NCBI GenBank assembly: GCA_963785565.1
Contig: CAWAVV010000013.1
Location: 186,001-250,000 of the forward strand
Direction: 5' to 3'
Source: AP-15 sp963785565
GTDB taxonomy: Bacteria > Pseudomonadota > Alphaproteobacteria > ATCC43930 > CGMCC-115725
DNA: 64,000 nt
Both the position numbers and the translations under genes were made by a program. Positions 17,518-27,215 of the stretch are shown here, piece after piece. The notes beneath the pieces were generated by a model that saw only the letters and a list, made by a program, of their open reading frames with translations, had not been told where the DNA came from and ran no database searches. How positions within the stretch are numbered: the first letter of the stretch is position 1; each line of letters begins with the position of its first letter.

Positions 17518-18090
17518 TTAGCTGTGGGCCCCTTGGTCTGCCTCTCCGCATTTCGAGAGAATATTGTCGACAACGCGGGCGAGCGGCGCGGTTGCGTCAA
17601 TGCTCATCGCATTCTTCGGAACGTCCTCTTTTGTTGCATACAATCGCGCAATGAGTTCCCGTTCCTCTGGTTTTCCGCCGAAGTCAGTCGGGTCCAGCGC
17701 CACTCGTTCATCAATCCGCCGGTTCATGGTGTCCAGGTCGACCTCCAGGACAAACACGCCGTCAAATAAGTCGATAAATTTGGCAAAATTCCTCGAACTA
17801 CCGCAGAAAAAGGTGACCGCCTCCTCCCGGTTGGTAACGAAGGCTTGTACTTTCTCTACATCCCAAATCTGGTGCTCGGACATCCAGGTAGCCGTCGGCG
17901 TACTCGTTTCCGGAGCCGTCGGTAGACCCGTTTCCGGATCGCCTCGATACACCAATTCCCGGTCACCATGAATGGCCTGGTAGCCGCGCCGCCGCAATTC
18001 TGTGCAGACCGCCGTTTTGCCGGCGCCGGAAACGCCTTCGATCAAATAATTTCTGACACCCATTTCCGCTCTGGTTGATCGCTCGCTCAT
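17518..18090 (-). CDS. P-loop ATPase/nucleotide kinase-like protein
   Basis: 190-aa protein with a Walker A at the N-terminus (YLIEGVSGAGKTAVCTEL) and DGVFVLEVDLDTMNRRIDER, which resembles a lid/second nucleotide-binding region of small kinases. The middle has ATWMSEHQIWDVEKVQAF. The overall size suggests a kinase or AAA-type NTPase acting on a small molecule, but no substrate motif is recognised. ATG at 18090 is used; 18063 is an alternative close to the Walker A. Stands alone, in somewhat less GC-rich DNA. Confidence 0.72.
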   Translation of the reverse strand: MSERSTRAEMGVRNYLIEGVSGAGKTAVCTELRRRGYQAIHGDRELVYRGDPETGLPTAPETSTPTATWMSEHQIWDVEKVQAFVTNREEAVTFFCGSSRNFAKFIDLFDGVFVLEVDLDTMNRRIDERVALDPTDFGGKPEERELIARLYATKEDVPKNAMSIDATAPLARVVDNILSKCGEADQGAHS

Positions 18091-18355
18091 GAGTCGTCGG
18101 GGTGTGACGGCGCGATTACCTTAACACGTGCCCTGGACGCCAGCGGGCATAAGAATGACGCTCGGGCCACCACAGTTCTGACGGCCACTGGCTGCCAATA
18201 TTTCATGCGCTAAATCATCGACCGTAGGTCCGTTCGCGGCGCATCTGCGTGACTGCTTGACGCATGGCAAAGGTCGGCTGACCGGTTCAAGAGCAGTCGG
18301 TCGCCGTCGGCAGCGGGACCGGCGCGACCCTGCAGACTTTTGGGTCAAACTCTAA

Positions 18356-18530
18356 CAGGCTGCTGAAAAATGCATGAACCTCGTCATTCCGGGGCGCGGG
18401 GCATCGCCCGCGAGCCCCGGAACCCAAGAACACGGGCAAGATAAATCAATGGCTTGGCCTGTATGCATGGGTTCCGGGCCCGACCCTGACGGGCCGTCCC
18501 GGAATGACACGCGGGTTTTTCAGCAGCCTG
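18356..18530. mobile_element. MITE, 175 bp, with 15-bp terminal inverted repeats and CTAA target duplication
   Basis: The ends are perfect inverted copies of CAGGCTGCTGAAAAA (18356-18370 and, reversed, 18516-18530). The 4 bases CTAA flank both sides (18352-18355 and 18531-18534), matching the YTAR-type 4-bp duplication known for IS5-group transposition. Inside are nested palindromes (GTCATTCCGGG near the left end with CCCGGAATGAC near the right; CCGGAACCCA with TGGGTTCCGG). No coding capacity. It inserted just after the 3' end of argE and would need a transposase in trans. Confidence 0.75.
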
Positions 18531-18560
18531 CTAATGCGCATCGCGCAAATCGGCGGCCGG

Positions 18561-19739
18561 CTAATTCCCGCCGCGACGCGCCCAGGCGAGCAGGCGGTCG
18601 AGAAACGCTTCGCCGGCCGCGAGCTGATCGCGGGTGATGAACTCGTCCGGCTTATGGGCGACGTCGATCGAGCCGGGGCCGCAGATGACCGCCGGGATGC
18701 CGGCCGCCTGGAACAGGCCGGCTTCGGTGGCAAAGGCGATCGTCGTCGTGGTGTTGGCGCCGGTCAGCCGCCGGGCGAGCGCCTCGGCCGGAGAGGCCGG
18801 GTCGGGGACAAGCGGCGGAACGCATGCCATCGTTCGAGTCTCGACATCGGCCTCGGGATGCCCGGCGCGCATGCGCGGCAGCAGCTCGGCGGTGACGAAA
18901 TCATCGATCCGCCGTTGCAGCGCTGCGCCGTCCTCGCCGGGGACCGGGCGAAACTCCCATTCGAAGGCGCAGTCGCGTGCGATGATGTTGACCGCGGCCC
19001 CGCCCGAAATCCGGCCGATGTTGAAGCTCGTGTAAGGCGGGTCGAAGCCGCTGTCCGGCCGCGCCGCAGCCCTGCATTCGGCCGCCAGCCGGCCGATCTC
19101 GGCGATGATTTCCGCCGCCGCCGCGATCGCGTTGACGCCGCGCTCGGGCGTGCTCGAATGCGCCTCGTGTCCGGTGATCCGCGTCCGCAGGAAATGAATG
19201 CCTTTATGCGCGTTGGCGACCTGCATTTCGGTCGGCTCGCCGATGATCGCCAGACGTGGGCGCGCCGTATCCTTGGGCAATTCGCGGATCAGGTCCGGCA
19301 CCCCGAGGCAGCCGACCTCCTCGTCGTAGCTGAACGCGAGATGCAGCGGGATTTCGAGCGGCTGCTCCAGCGCCTGCGGCATCATGGCGAGGACCAGCGC
19401 GATAAACCCCTTCATATCGGCGGTGCCGCGCCCGTAGAGGCGGTCCGAGCCCTGATCGGCTGGGCGGGTTTCGAGCCGGAACGGGTCGCCGTGCCAGGCC
19501 TGCCCTTCGACCGGGACGACATCGGTGTGGCCCGACAAAATGATCCCGCCGCGTTCACCCGGACCAATCGTCGCAAACAAATTGGCCTTGGTCCCCTCGG
19601 GATTGCGGGTCAGCACGCTCTCGATGCCGTGACCGTGGAGATAGTCGGCGATCCAGCCGACCAGCTCCAAATTCGACTTTGCCGAAATCGTGTCGAACGC
19701 GACGAGCCGCTCGAGGATCGCGATCGCGGCCGTGGTCAT
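18561..19739 (-). CDS. argE: Acetylornithine deacetylase ArgE
   Basis: 392-aa M20-family metallohydrolase that removes acetate from N-acetylornithine in arginine synthesis. Zinc-site blocks: GIILSGHTDVVPV (His and catalytic Asp), YGRGTADMKGFIAL (bridging Asp), SYDEEVGCLG (catalytic Glu pair), IIGEPTEMQ, and the distal His in DVAHKPDEFI. The dimerisation domain (GHEAHSSTPERGVNAI) is complete. Length is typical of alphaproteobacterial ArgE. The MITE lies 31 bases past its stop. Some M20 paralogues have other N-acyl substrates, so a small doubt remains. Confidence 0.92.
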   Translation of the reverse strand: MTTAAIAILERLVAFDTISAKSNLELVGWIADYLHGHGIESVLTRNPEGTKANLFATIGPGERGGIILSGHTDVVPVEGQAWHGDPFRLETRPADQGSDRLYGRGTADMKGFIALVLAMMPQALEQPLEIPLHLAFSYDEEVGCLGVPDLIRELPKDTARPRLAIIGEPTEMQVANAHKGIHFLRTRITGHEAHSSTPERGVNAIAAAAEIIAEIGRLAAECRAAARPDSGFDPPYTSFNIGRISGGAAVNIIARDCAFEWEFRPVPGEDGAALQRRIDDFVTAELLPRMRAGHPEADVETRTMACVPPLVPDPASPAEALARRLTGANTTTTIAFATEAGLFQAAGIPAVICGPGSIDVAHKPDEFITRDQLAAGEAFLDRLLAWARRGGN

Positions 19740-19758
19740 CTTTCGTCGCCGGCCGGGA

Positions 19759-20418
19759 TCAGACGTTCGGCAGCTGGACGCCGCCCGGCGTGCCGATCAT
19801 CGTCAGCACCTCGCGCCGGCTCGACGGGTCGTCGCGAAAGGCGCCGAGCATTCGGCTCGTCACCATGGTGACGCCGGGCTTGTGCACGCCGCGGGTGGTC
19901 ATGCATTGGTGCGCCGCTTCGATGACGACGGCGACCCCCTTGGGCTGCAACACCTCATCGAGGGTATTGGCGATCTGCGAGGTCATCTTTTCCTGGATCT
20001 GCAATCTCTTGGCATAGACATCGACGAGCCGCGCCAATTTCGAGATGCCGACGACGCGGTTGTTCGGCAGATAGGCGACATGCACCTTGCCGATGATCGG
20101 GGCGATGTGGTGCTCGCAATGCGACTCGAAGCGGATGTCCTTCAGCACGACGATTTCGTCATAGCCGTCGGTCTGCTCGAAGGTGCGGTTCAGCAGCGCC
20201 ACTGGGTCCTCGTCATAGCCGCTGAAGAATTCCCGGTATGCGCGCACGATGCGGTCCGGGGTGCCAATCAACCCCTCGCGTTCCGGGTCGTCGCCGGCCC
20301 AGCGGATCAGGGTGCGGACCGCCTCCTCGGCTTCGGCGCGGCTCGGCCGCGGTTCGGCGGCCGGCCGCCCGGAATAGCCTTGCGGCACAGACAGGGACGG
20401 AGCGAGAATTCGCGACAT
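19759..20418 (-). CDS. folE: GTP cyclohydrolase I FolE
   Basis: 219-aa zinc enzyme making dihydroneopterin triphosphate from GTP, the first step of folate/pterin synthesis. Visible: the EAVRTLIRWAGDDPEREGLI start of the core, zinc Cys/His in FESHCEHHIAPIIGKVHVAY, PNNRVVGISKLARLVDVYAK, and CMTTRGVHKPGVTMVTSRML with the second zinc Cys. ATG at 20418 is used (a TTG lies 1 codon upstream). It is 19 bases upstream of argE on the same strand, so read-through is likely. Its zinc ligands identify it as the FolE1 type. Confidence 0.96.
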   Translation of the reverse strand: MSRILAPSLSVPQGYSGRPAAEPRPSRAEAEEAVRTLIRWAGDDPEREGLIGTPDRIVRAYREFFSGYDEDPVALLNRTFEQTDGYDEIVVLKDIRFESHCEHHIAPIIGKVHVAYLPNNRVVGISKLARLVDVYAKRLQIQEKMTSQIANTLDEVLQPKGVAVVIEAAHQCMTTRGVHKPGVTMVTSRMLGAFRDDPSSRREVLTMIGTPGGVQLPNV

Positions 20419-20476
20419 CAATTTTCTCTTTTTGGTTGAAGGGTTAGGTGGGGTGCGGGCGGGCCCGCGGTTGCGG

Positions 20477-20869
20477 TCAGTTCAGCCGGACGGGCTGATG
20501 CGGGCTGTCGAGCGAGAATGCGGGAATCCGGATGGAGAATTTCTCGCCTCCGCGGGTTTCCATCTGGTAGCTGCCAACCATGATGCCGGACGGCGTCGGC
20601 AACGGAGTGCCGCTGGTGTATTCAAAGCTTTCGCCTGGGCCGAGCACCGGCTGCTCGCCGACGACGCCCGGACCGCGCACTTCCTGCATTTGGCCGCGGC
20701 CGTCGGTGATCTTCCAATGCCGGCTGCGCAGCTGGACCGTCTCCTTGCCCTGGTTCTCGATGCGCACGTGATAGGCCCAAACATAGTGGTCTTCAGCCGG
20801 GGACGATTGGTCCTCCAGATAGAACGGTTTGACCGTGACGATGATCGATCGGGTGGTTTGCGAATACAT
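20477..20869 (-). CDS. apaG: ApaG family protein
   Basis: 130-aa single-domain protein with the immunoglobulin/FNIII-like ApaG fold: YVWAYHVRIENQGKETVQLR, RHWKITDGRGQMQEVRGPGV, and PTPSGIMVGSYQMET are family hallmarks. ApaG is linked to cobalt resistance and Mg efflux genetically, and is found in the apaGH region in enterobacteria; its biochemical role is unresolved. The ATG at 20869 is chosen over a TTG 2 codons upstream. Lies 59 bases upstream of folE, same strand. Confidence 0.94.
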   Translation of the reverse strand: MYSQTTRSIIVTVKPFYLEDQSSPAEDHYVWAYHVRIENQGKETVQLRSRHWKITDGRGQMQEVRGPGVVGEQPVLGPGESFEYTSGTPLPTPSGIMVGSYQMETRGGEKFSIRIPAFSLDSPHQPVRLN

Positions 20870-20999
20870 GGCCAATCGTCCTCACTACGCGGGCCGGCGC
20901 GAGCGCCGGCGAAATTCCCGAGATCGGCGCGAACAATGTCGGTCGAGCACCCGAGTCCGTCAAGGTCGTCGCGCCGGCGCCAGCAGCTTCAGGACTCCT

Positions 21000-21842
21000 T
21001 CATCGATTTGACGCGAGCCCTGCGCGGCCGATCGGCTGGATGCAGACATGGTCGGCGCCGGCGTCCCAATGCTGTTGGATGCGGGCGCGGATCGCGGCCT
21101 CACCGCCCCAGGCGACGATCGCGTCGATAAAGCGGTCGGAGCCGCCGCCGGCAAGGTCGGCCTCGCCAAAGCCCTGGCCGCGCCATGCATTAACGTAATT
21201 CTCGAGCTGCAAGTAGTGAGACAGCGCCTCGCGCGCCGCGCGCCGCGCTGTCGCCGGGTCGGTTTCGAGCAAGACCCAGACTTCGGGCGCCAGGATCTTG
21301 CCGGGGCCAAGTATCTTGCGCGCTTCGGCGGTATGCGCCGGGATCGAATTGTAGGGATGCGCCCCATCGGCCAGCTCGCCCGACAGCGCCATCATCCTCG
21401 GGCCCAATGCCGCGACGACGGTTTTCGGGGTCTCGGCGGGCGGCGCCGCCTGATAGGGCGCTTCGCGCATCGCCTTGAGATAGGCCCGCATCGTCGCGAC
21501 CGGTTTGCCATAGGTGTGGCCGCGCAATCCCTCGACCATTGGGCGGTGCGACACCCCCACGCCAAGCAGAAACCGGCCGGACGACTGCTCGGCGAGCGTG
21601 CGCTGGCCATTCGCCATCGCCATCGGGTCGCGGGCGTAAATGTTGGCGATCCCGGTCGCGACGATCAGCTTTTGCGTGTTGGCGAGGAGCCACGAGGACA
21701 GCACCAGGGCGTCGCGCCCGCGGCTCTCGGGCATCCACAAGGCGCCGTATCCCCATTCCTCGACCCGCTTGGCAAAGGCCGCGCATGCCGCCGCGGTCAT
21801 CCTATCCATCGACACCCAAACGCCGAGCTTGCCCAGTTCCAT
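21000..21842 (-). CDS. LLM-class flavin/F420-dependent oxidoreductase
   Basis: 280-aa protein of the luciferase-like monooxygenase superfamily (TIM barrel). Blocks include LGKLGVWVSMDRMTA, GYGALWMPESRGRDALVLSS, LIVATGIANIYARDPMAMAN and SGRFLLGVGVSHRPMVEGLR, which match the TIGR03620-type F420-dependent branch. The cofactor (F420 or FMN) cannot be settled from sequence alone; F420 genes are not in the window. ATG at 21842 is preferred to 21857 because an AAGGGG ribosome site precedes it. Substrate unknown. Confidence 0.85.
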   Translation of the reverse strand: MELGKLGVWVSMDRMTAAACAAFAKRVEEWGYGALWMPESRGRDALVLSSWLLANTQKLIVATGIANIYARDPMAMANGQRTLAEQSSGRFLLGVGVSHRPMVEGLRGHTYGKPVATMRAYLKAMREAPYQAAPPAETPKTVVAALGPRMMALSGELADGAHPYNSIPAHTAEARKILGPGKILAPEVWVLLETDPATARRAAREALSHYLQLENYVNAWRGQGFGEADLAGGGSDRFIDAIVAWGGEAAIRARIQQHWDAGADHVCIQPIGRAGLASNR

Positions 21843-21929
21843 CGCCGACCCCTTCATGCAAGTGCGCGCACTATCAATGTGAGTCGCAAACCGGGCGGCG
21901 TCCAGTCCGCTCGATCTTGGGCCGTCGGG

Positions 21930-23079
21930 TCAGAGGGTCAGCGGCGCCAGGTCGATCCAGCGCCGTTCTAGGTTGCTCTGATGGCAGGCTTCGGCGAGCT
22001 GGACACCTTTGGCGCCTTCGATCAGCGGCGACGGGAAGGGCATGTCCTCGGCGACATGGCGCAGAAACAATTCCCAGCCCTCGCGATAGCTGTTCTTGAA
22101 CGGGTCGAGGCTCGGCATCTCCTGCCATTCGTCGCCGAACACCGCGCTTTGCGGCCGCTCGGGGTCGAAAAACGGCCGCGGCGTCGCGACCAACGGCTGG
22201 ACGAAGCAGCGATGGAGGCCGCACACCGCCGAGCCCTTGGCGCCGTCGACCTGGATCTGTAAGAGGTCGTCGCGTTTGACCCGGCTCGCCCAGGACGAGC
22301 TGATTTGCGCGATCGCCCCGCCGGCCAATTCGAAGATCGCGAAGGCGTGGTCCTCGACATCGACATCGTAAGGTTTGCCGGCCTCGTCGATACGATGCGG
22401 TTGCCCCGTGATCGCCCGGCACGACACCGCTTCTGATCGGCCCGAGCAGCCGGTCGAAGATGTAGCGCCAATGCGCGAACATATCGAGGATCAGCCCGCC
22501 GCCGGCCGCGCGCTGGTAATTCCAGCTCGGACGTTGCGACGGGTAAAGCTCGCCGTTGAACACCCACCAGCCGAAATCGAGGCGGATCGACAGAACCCGG
22601 CCGAAATAGTCGGCGTCGTACAGCCTGCGGAGCTTTTTGAAGCCGGGCAGGAACAACTTGTCCTGCACGACCCCGTTTTTGACGCCGGCGCGCTGGGCCT
22701 GCCGAGCCAGCGACAGGGCTTGCTCCAAGGTCTCCGCCACCGGCTTTTCGGTATAGACATGCTTGCCGGCGGCGATGGCGGCCGCGAGGCGCTCCGGCCG
22801 TCCACCGGTCGCGGTCGCGTCGAAATAGATCAGGCTCGCCCTGTCGGCGAGGCAGGCATCGCGATCGGTGCTCCATCTGAGGCCCCCGCTCGCCGCGGCA
22901 AGCGCCTCGAGCTTTTCGGGATTGCGGCCGAGCAGCACCGGCTCCGGGACGAGGCGGTCGCCATTGCCGAGCAACAGCCCGCCCTCGCCGCGGATCGCCA
23001 GCAGCGCCTTCAGATGCTGCGTGGTGCCGAGCCGCCCGGTCGCGCCCTCGATGACAATGCCGATTGGGCGTGTGCCCAT
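21930..23079 (-). pseudogene. Gfo/Idh/MocA-family oxidoreductase, frameshifted
   Basis: Joined, about 383 aa. The first part (23079 to ~22430) has the Rossmann start PIGIVIEGATGRLGTTQHLK and the family's EKP motif (HVYTEKPVAETLEQA), then FVFNGELYPSQ-like sugar-dehydrogenase core sequence. The C-terminal part (AITGQPHRIDEAGKPYDVDV to the stop at 21930) is in another frame. One extra base near 22430 accounts for it (1150 = 3x383 + 1). Acts on a sugar or cyclitol-type substrate by family; specific role unknown. 8 bases from the aminotransferase gene, probably one operon. Confidence 0.75.
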
Positions 23080-23086
23080 CCGGGGT

Positions 23087-24437
23087 TCAACCCGTCGCGG
23101 CGACGATTGCGGCGCGCAGGATTTCGGGGATGCGGTCTAGGGTCTCGGCCGGGGTCATCAGCGGCGGCGCGAGGCAGATCGTGTCGCCGATCGCCGGGTC
23201 GGCGCTGCCCGCCCGAACCCGCAGCAACAATCCGCGGGCCAGTGCTTCGCGGGTGATGCGGGCCCCAAGCCCGAGTCGCCGGCGCCTTGCTGCCGCGGTC
23301 GGACACCAGCTCGATCCCGCACATCATGCCGAGCCCGCGCACATCGCCGACCGCCGGCAGGTCACGCAGCCCTTCAACGCCCGCCAGCAGCCGCTTGCCG
23401 ATGATTGCGGCGCGCTCGACCAGCCCCTCGCTCTCGATGATCTCGACATTGCGCAAACCGACCGCGCAGCATACCGGATGGCCGGAATAGGTGGCGGCGT
23501 GCATGAATTTGCGGTCGGCCGGCGCGCTCTCGATCGCCTCGTGCACGCGTTTCGAGGCAATGACGCCGCCCAATGGCAGATAGCCGCTCGTTACCCCCTT
23601 GGCGAAGGAGACCAGATCGGGCTCGACCCCCCAATGGCCGAGCGCGAACCATCGTCCGGTGCGGCCGAACCCGGTGATGACCTCATCGGCGATCAGCAAC
23701 ACATCGTGGCGGTCGCAGATCTCGCGCAAGGCCGGGAAATAGCTCGGCGGCGGGACGATCACCCCACCCGCTCCCATGACCGGCTCGGCGATCACCGCCG
23801 CTACGGTATCGGGTCCCTCGGCGAGGATCGCCTTTTCGACCGCCTCGGCCGCGCCGATCCCCGGATCTTCGTTGCCGGGCCAGCGATAAGCGTAAGGCGG
23901 CGTCACCTGGATAAAGCCCGGGACCAGCGGCCCGAACATCTTGTGGTAGGCCGCCATGCCGGTGGCGCTCATCGCCGCCATCGTCACCCCGTGATAGGCG
24001 TGGATGCGCGAGATGATCTTGGTCTTTGTCGGCTTGTCTTTGATCTTCCAGTAATAGCGCGCGAATTTGAATGCTGATTCGTTGGATTCGGCGCCGGCGG
24101 TCGTGAAATAGACGGCGGAAGAATTCGCGTAGGCGTGGCTTACGATCTTTTCGCTCAGCCGCACCGCCGGCTCGTTGGTCTGGCCGATATAGGCCGAGGC
24201 GAAGGCGATACGGCGCATCTGCGCCGCGGCGGCGTCGGCCAGCTCGCCCCGTCCGTGACCGACATTGACGTTCCACAGTCCCGACAGGCTGTCGATGTAT
24301 TCGCGGCCGTCCGCATCGCGAAGCATCGCGCCCTTGCCCTCGACAATGACCAGCGGCTGGCGGTGATCGTCGGGATGGTGCAGCGGGTGAACCAGATAGC
24401 GCCGGTCGGTTTCGATCAGCTGGGTGGTGCCGTCCAT
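23087..24437 (-). pseudogene. Class III (omega-amino acid/pyruvate-type) aminotransferase, frameshifted near the end
   Basis: About 450 aa when joined. PLP-enzyme blocks are clear: DSLSGLWNVNVGHGRGELAD, YYWKIKDKPTKTKIISRIHA, LLIADEVITGFGRTGRWFAL (cofactor-binding Asp) and VSFAKGVTSGYLPLGGVIAS with the Schiff-base Lys. After SDRGSKAPA the frame is lost; the expected end LGLGARITREALARGLLLRV is in the next frame and stops at 23087. A single extra base near 23275 explains it. As sequenced, translation runs into the upstream end of the oxidoreductase gene. Likely omega-transaminase; amino donor unknown. Confidence 0.8.
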
Positions 24438-24476
24438 ATTTCCTCACTCCTCGAGGCAGCGTCTTCGTGACGGTGA

Positions 24477-24848
24477 TCAGGGAACCGGATATTGTCCCAG
24501 ATCCAGTCCGAATGCCGTTGCGAGTTGTCTTAGTTCATCATCCTTTACCTGCAATTCATATTTCAAGCGAACCTCCCTGTTGTCGACCTCCAGCTTTAGA
24601 TGATAGCCGATCAGATGCAGTACGAGATCGAACTGTATCGCGAGAATCGCGCCAATCGAACCAAACGCGCCGAGCAACCCAGGTTCGCGAAACAATTCAA
24701 TCAGCGATAGAATCCACAGAATGCTTGCAATAAACAATACGATATTCCCAATCCAATGCAGCCATTCTACTAGCCTATACTGGCGAGCAATGCTTAGCCC
24801 ATCTTGATTAATTCGGTCAAGCTGAAATTGATGGTCGACCGTTCTCAC
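24477..24848 (-). CDS. Small membrane protein with C-terminal coiled region
   Basis: 123 aa, GTG start. Two hydrophobic helices (WIGNIVLFIASILWILSLI and GAILAIQFDLVLHLIGYHL) followed by a charged tail (REVRLKYELQVKDDELRQLA). DNA is more AT-rich than the surroundings. Its start overlaps the stop of the adjacent upstream gene by 4 bases (GTGA at 24845-24848), so the two form an operon. No family recognised. Confidence 0.6.
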   Translation of the reverse strand: MRTVDHQFQLDRINQDGLSIARQYRLVEWLHWIGNIVLFIASILWILSLIELFREPGLLGAFGSIGAILAIQFDLVLHLIGYHLKLEVDNREVRLKYELQVKDDELRQLATAFGLDLGQYPVP

Positions 24849-25090
24849 TTATCGAGCCAGGTCCTAAATTCGCTCTGTTTTTCGGCCTTCACAATAGCGA
24901 TCGACGGAGACTGGTTCTTCGATGCCGCGACGACGTCGTCATTCAGCCGGCGCGTGTTTTGCAGCATGCGCTGAAGGCTTGCCAAATTCACCCGGGTCTG
25001 CGCTAGGTCCCGGCCAAACAGAACCGTCACCACGAGCGCGAGGGCGAACAGGGCTACCCCCGCGAACACCAGCCACCAAGGGGAGGGCAT
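24845..25090 (-). CDS. Small single-helix membrane protein
   Basis: 81 aa from the ATG at 25090 (a longer form would start at 25189). One N-terminal helix, WWLVFAGVALFALALVVTVL, then a charged, helical tail (QTRVNLASLQRMLQNTRRLN) that could form a coiled coil. Coupled to the 123-aa membrane protein by a 4-base overlap, so they may form one complex. No family is recognised and the start is uncertain. Confidence 0.55.
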   Translation of the reverse strand: MPSPWWLVFAGVALFALALVVTVLFGRDLAQTRVNLASLQRMLQNTRRLNDDVVAASKNQSPSIAIVKAEKQSEFRTWLDK

Positions 25091-25322
25091 CGAGACCGTC
25101 AATCCTTGTTCAGTGTCAAAATGGCAATGTCCACTGACCGGGTCAACCTGCCAGGCCGGACGTCTTGCGCGATCGGCCGCCGACGCCATCCGCCCAACGC
25201 TCGCTCAGGGCCAATCACCCGATTTTCTCTTGCTTAATCGCCGGTCGGTGAGCCAGCATGTGCCGGCCTTTCGATAAGCCGGTCAGGCCTGCGGGCGATC
25301 GGCAAAAATTCCAGGAGGAAAC

Positions 25323-25550
25323 GTGACCCGACCCCGCGCTGCCGATGATTTCGCGACAATTCACGCACGCCTTGATGAACTGCGCCGCGAGCGCGAGCAA
25401 GCTTCGAAACAGGATCTTCTCGGCGATGACAGCCCCGGCCGAGGCGATCGCAAGCTGCTCGACGCTCCGGAAGGCCGCCAGCGACCGGAAAAGAACGGCT
25501 GGATGACGGTGCCGGCTGCTCGCCGCTACGGCCCCGGGCGCTCGCGATAG
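25323..25550 (+). CDS. Small conserved-looking hypothetical protein (75 aa)
   Basis: 75-aa protein beginning MTRPRAADDFATIHARLDEL followed by RREREQ: a charged helix as seen in short hypothetical proteins of Hyphomicrobiales. A perfect Shine-Dalgarno AGGAGG (25313-25318) sits 4 bases before the GTG start, strong support for translation. The C-terminal half is Arg/Gly/Pro-rich and may be disordered, or displaced by a frameshift like others nearby. Function unknown. Confidence 0.62.
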   Translation: MTRPRAADDFATIHARLDELRREREQASKQDLLGDDSPGRGDRKLLDAPEGRQRPEKNGWMTVPAARRYGPGRSR

Positions 25551-25552
25551 CC

Positions 25553-27047
25553 CTATCGGTTGAGCAGGTCGAGCGGATAGATCGGCCGCCTGACTTTCTT
25601 AAAATCCAGCTGGCCGTAATCCGAGGTGCACACCCCGACCCCGGCGCAGTCGACGACCGCCTTGGCCAACTTGCCGAGGCCGGCGCGCCAATGGATGCGG
25701 CTCTTCAGCATGACGTAACGCTTCTGCATCGGGTCAATGCCGAGCGCCAATAGACAGTTCAGATCTGACGGCTCGACATGGCGCGAAATCAGCACGATCT
25801 CGGCCGTTCCTGTGTCCAGCACCACCGTCGGGCCCATATCCATCTGCACCCCGCGCGCCATCGGCCCCCGGTTTTTGTAACGGCCGGCGGAAATCATCTT
25901 GACCCTACCGGTCACACTCAGCGGCGGGCTTTCGGCCGGGATCGCCGGCATCGCGATCTTGCCGCCGATCGACAAGGTCACTCGCGCGCCGATGCCGGCG
26001 GCGATCGCCTGCTGCACCGCTTCAGGGTCGTAGATCGCAAAGGCGGCCACGTCCTCGAGACCCTGGCGAAGGATTTCGGCCAATACGACAGTCGTATCCA
26101 TCGTGCCGCCCGAGGCGCAATTGTCGTAATGGTCGAGCAGCACGACCGGCCCTTCGCCCGCGGGCGGGGCCGGCATCGCTTTGGCGCGGCGCGACCGATT
26201 GCTCCAGCGGCTCGATCTGGTAGACGAACGCCTCGCGCTCGACCCAGGCCCGGTCTAGGAATTCGTCGCGCAGCCTTTCGGCAAGCTCGCGGTCGCCGTC
26301 GGTCACCACCACGGCGCTGAGCCCGGCATTGGCGATGTCGGCATGCGGAAAGCCGGTGAAGAGGCTCGCGGCCAGGGCGCCCTCGGCATTCATCGCTGCA
26401 CAGCGATGCTGCAATTCCTGGTTCGGATGGTCGTCGGTCCCCTGCCGCATGACATGCGGCAGCATCGGCGCGTTGCCCCAGGCCATGACCGGCCGGACCT
26501 CGCCGCGGATCGCCCGCAACAGGATTTCACCCGCCGACCACGCCGTCTCGTAGGTGTCGATATGCGGATAGGTGCGGTAGCCGGTAACCACCGTCGCGTT
26601 GGCGATGATCTCGTCATAAAGATTGGCGTGCATGTCGAGCGATACGGCGATCGGGGTCACCGGGTCGATCGCGCGCAGCCGCTTCAGGAACTGTCCCTCG
26701 CCATCCTCCAGGCTCTGCGTGACCATGGCGCCGTGCAGGTCGAGCATGATGCCGTCGAACCCGCCCTCTGCCGCCGCGGCGCAGATCCGATCGGTGATCT
26801 CGGCATAGGCGGCGTCCTCGACGGGGCCGCTCGGCGAGGCCCCGGCGGCGATCGGCAATACGATCTCGGCCCCCTCGCGCGCGGCGAGATCGAGATAGGC
26901 GCCGAGACCGGAACCGGTCCCGCGATAGGCCCGGATCGCCGCCTCGCCGTAAAGCGGCCCCGGCCCGTGCCCGAAGCGCGCGAGCGGCGTCGGCACCGGC
27001 GAAAAGGTGTTGGTCTCGTGCTTCATCATCGCAATCAGCAGGCGCAT
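25553..27047 (-). pseudogene. M81-family metallopeptidase (MlrC-like), frameshifted
   Basis: Joined ~498 aa. N-terminal part: MRLLIAMMKHETNTFSPVPT, the family opening with metal ligands, then DGIMLDLHGAMVTQS and VSLDMHANLYDEI. C-terminal part, in another frame from about 26190: VVLLDHYDNCASGGTMDTTV and ARVTLSIGGKIA. One extra C near 26190 restores VARAKAMPAPP across the junction (1495 = 3x498 + 1). M81 enzymes include the microcystinase-pathway MlrC; most members have unknown substrates. Start at 27047; 27062 also possible. Confidence 0.82.
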
Positions 27048-27178
27048 TGGCGGCAATCCCATGACGAGCGGCCGCTCACGATACCGCAGCAATACCGTGT
27101 TGGCGAAGGCATACGCCATTTTGCATCGCGGCAGTCTGCCGGGGGATTCTCCCCAATCTAGACGAAGTCCTCGATTTT

Positions 27179-27194
27179 GGCTATATCTATAGCC
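27179..27194. promoter_or_regulatory. Palindromic operator upstream of the toxin-antitoxin pair
   Basis: GGCTATA-TC-TATAGCC, 7-bp perfect arms, 21 bases before the antitoxin start codon. Phd/VapB-type antitoxins bind such palindromes to repress their own operon. The AT-rich centre could overlap the -10 element. Assignment rests on symmetry and position. Confidence 0.6.
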
Positions 27195-27215
27195 ATTGCC
27201 TGAAGGGGGGATTGC

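Noticed and set aside
21930..24437. Programmed ribosomal frameshifting as explanation for the broken genes
   Set aside because: The breaks are not at slippery heptamers, lack stimulatory structures, and occur in many unrelated families where frameshifting is not known.
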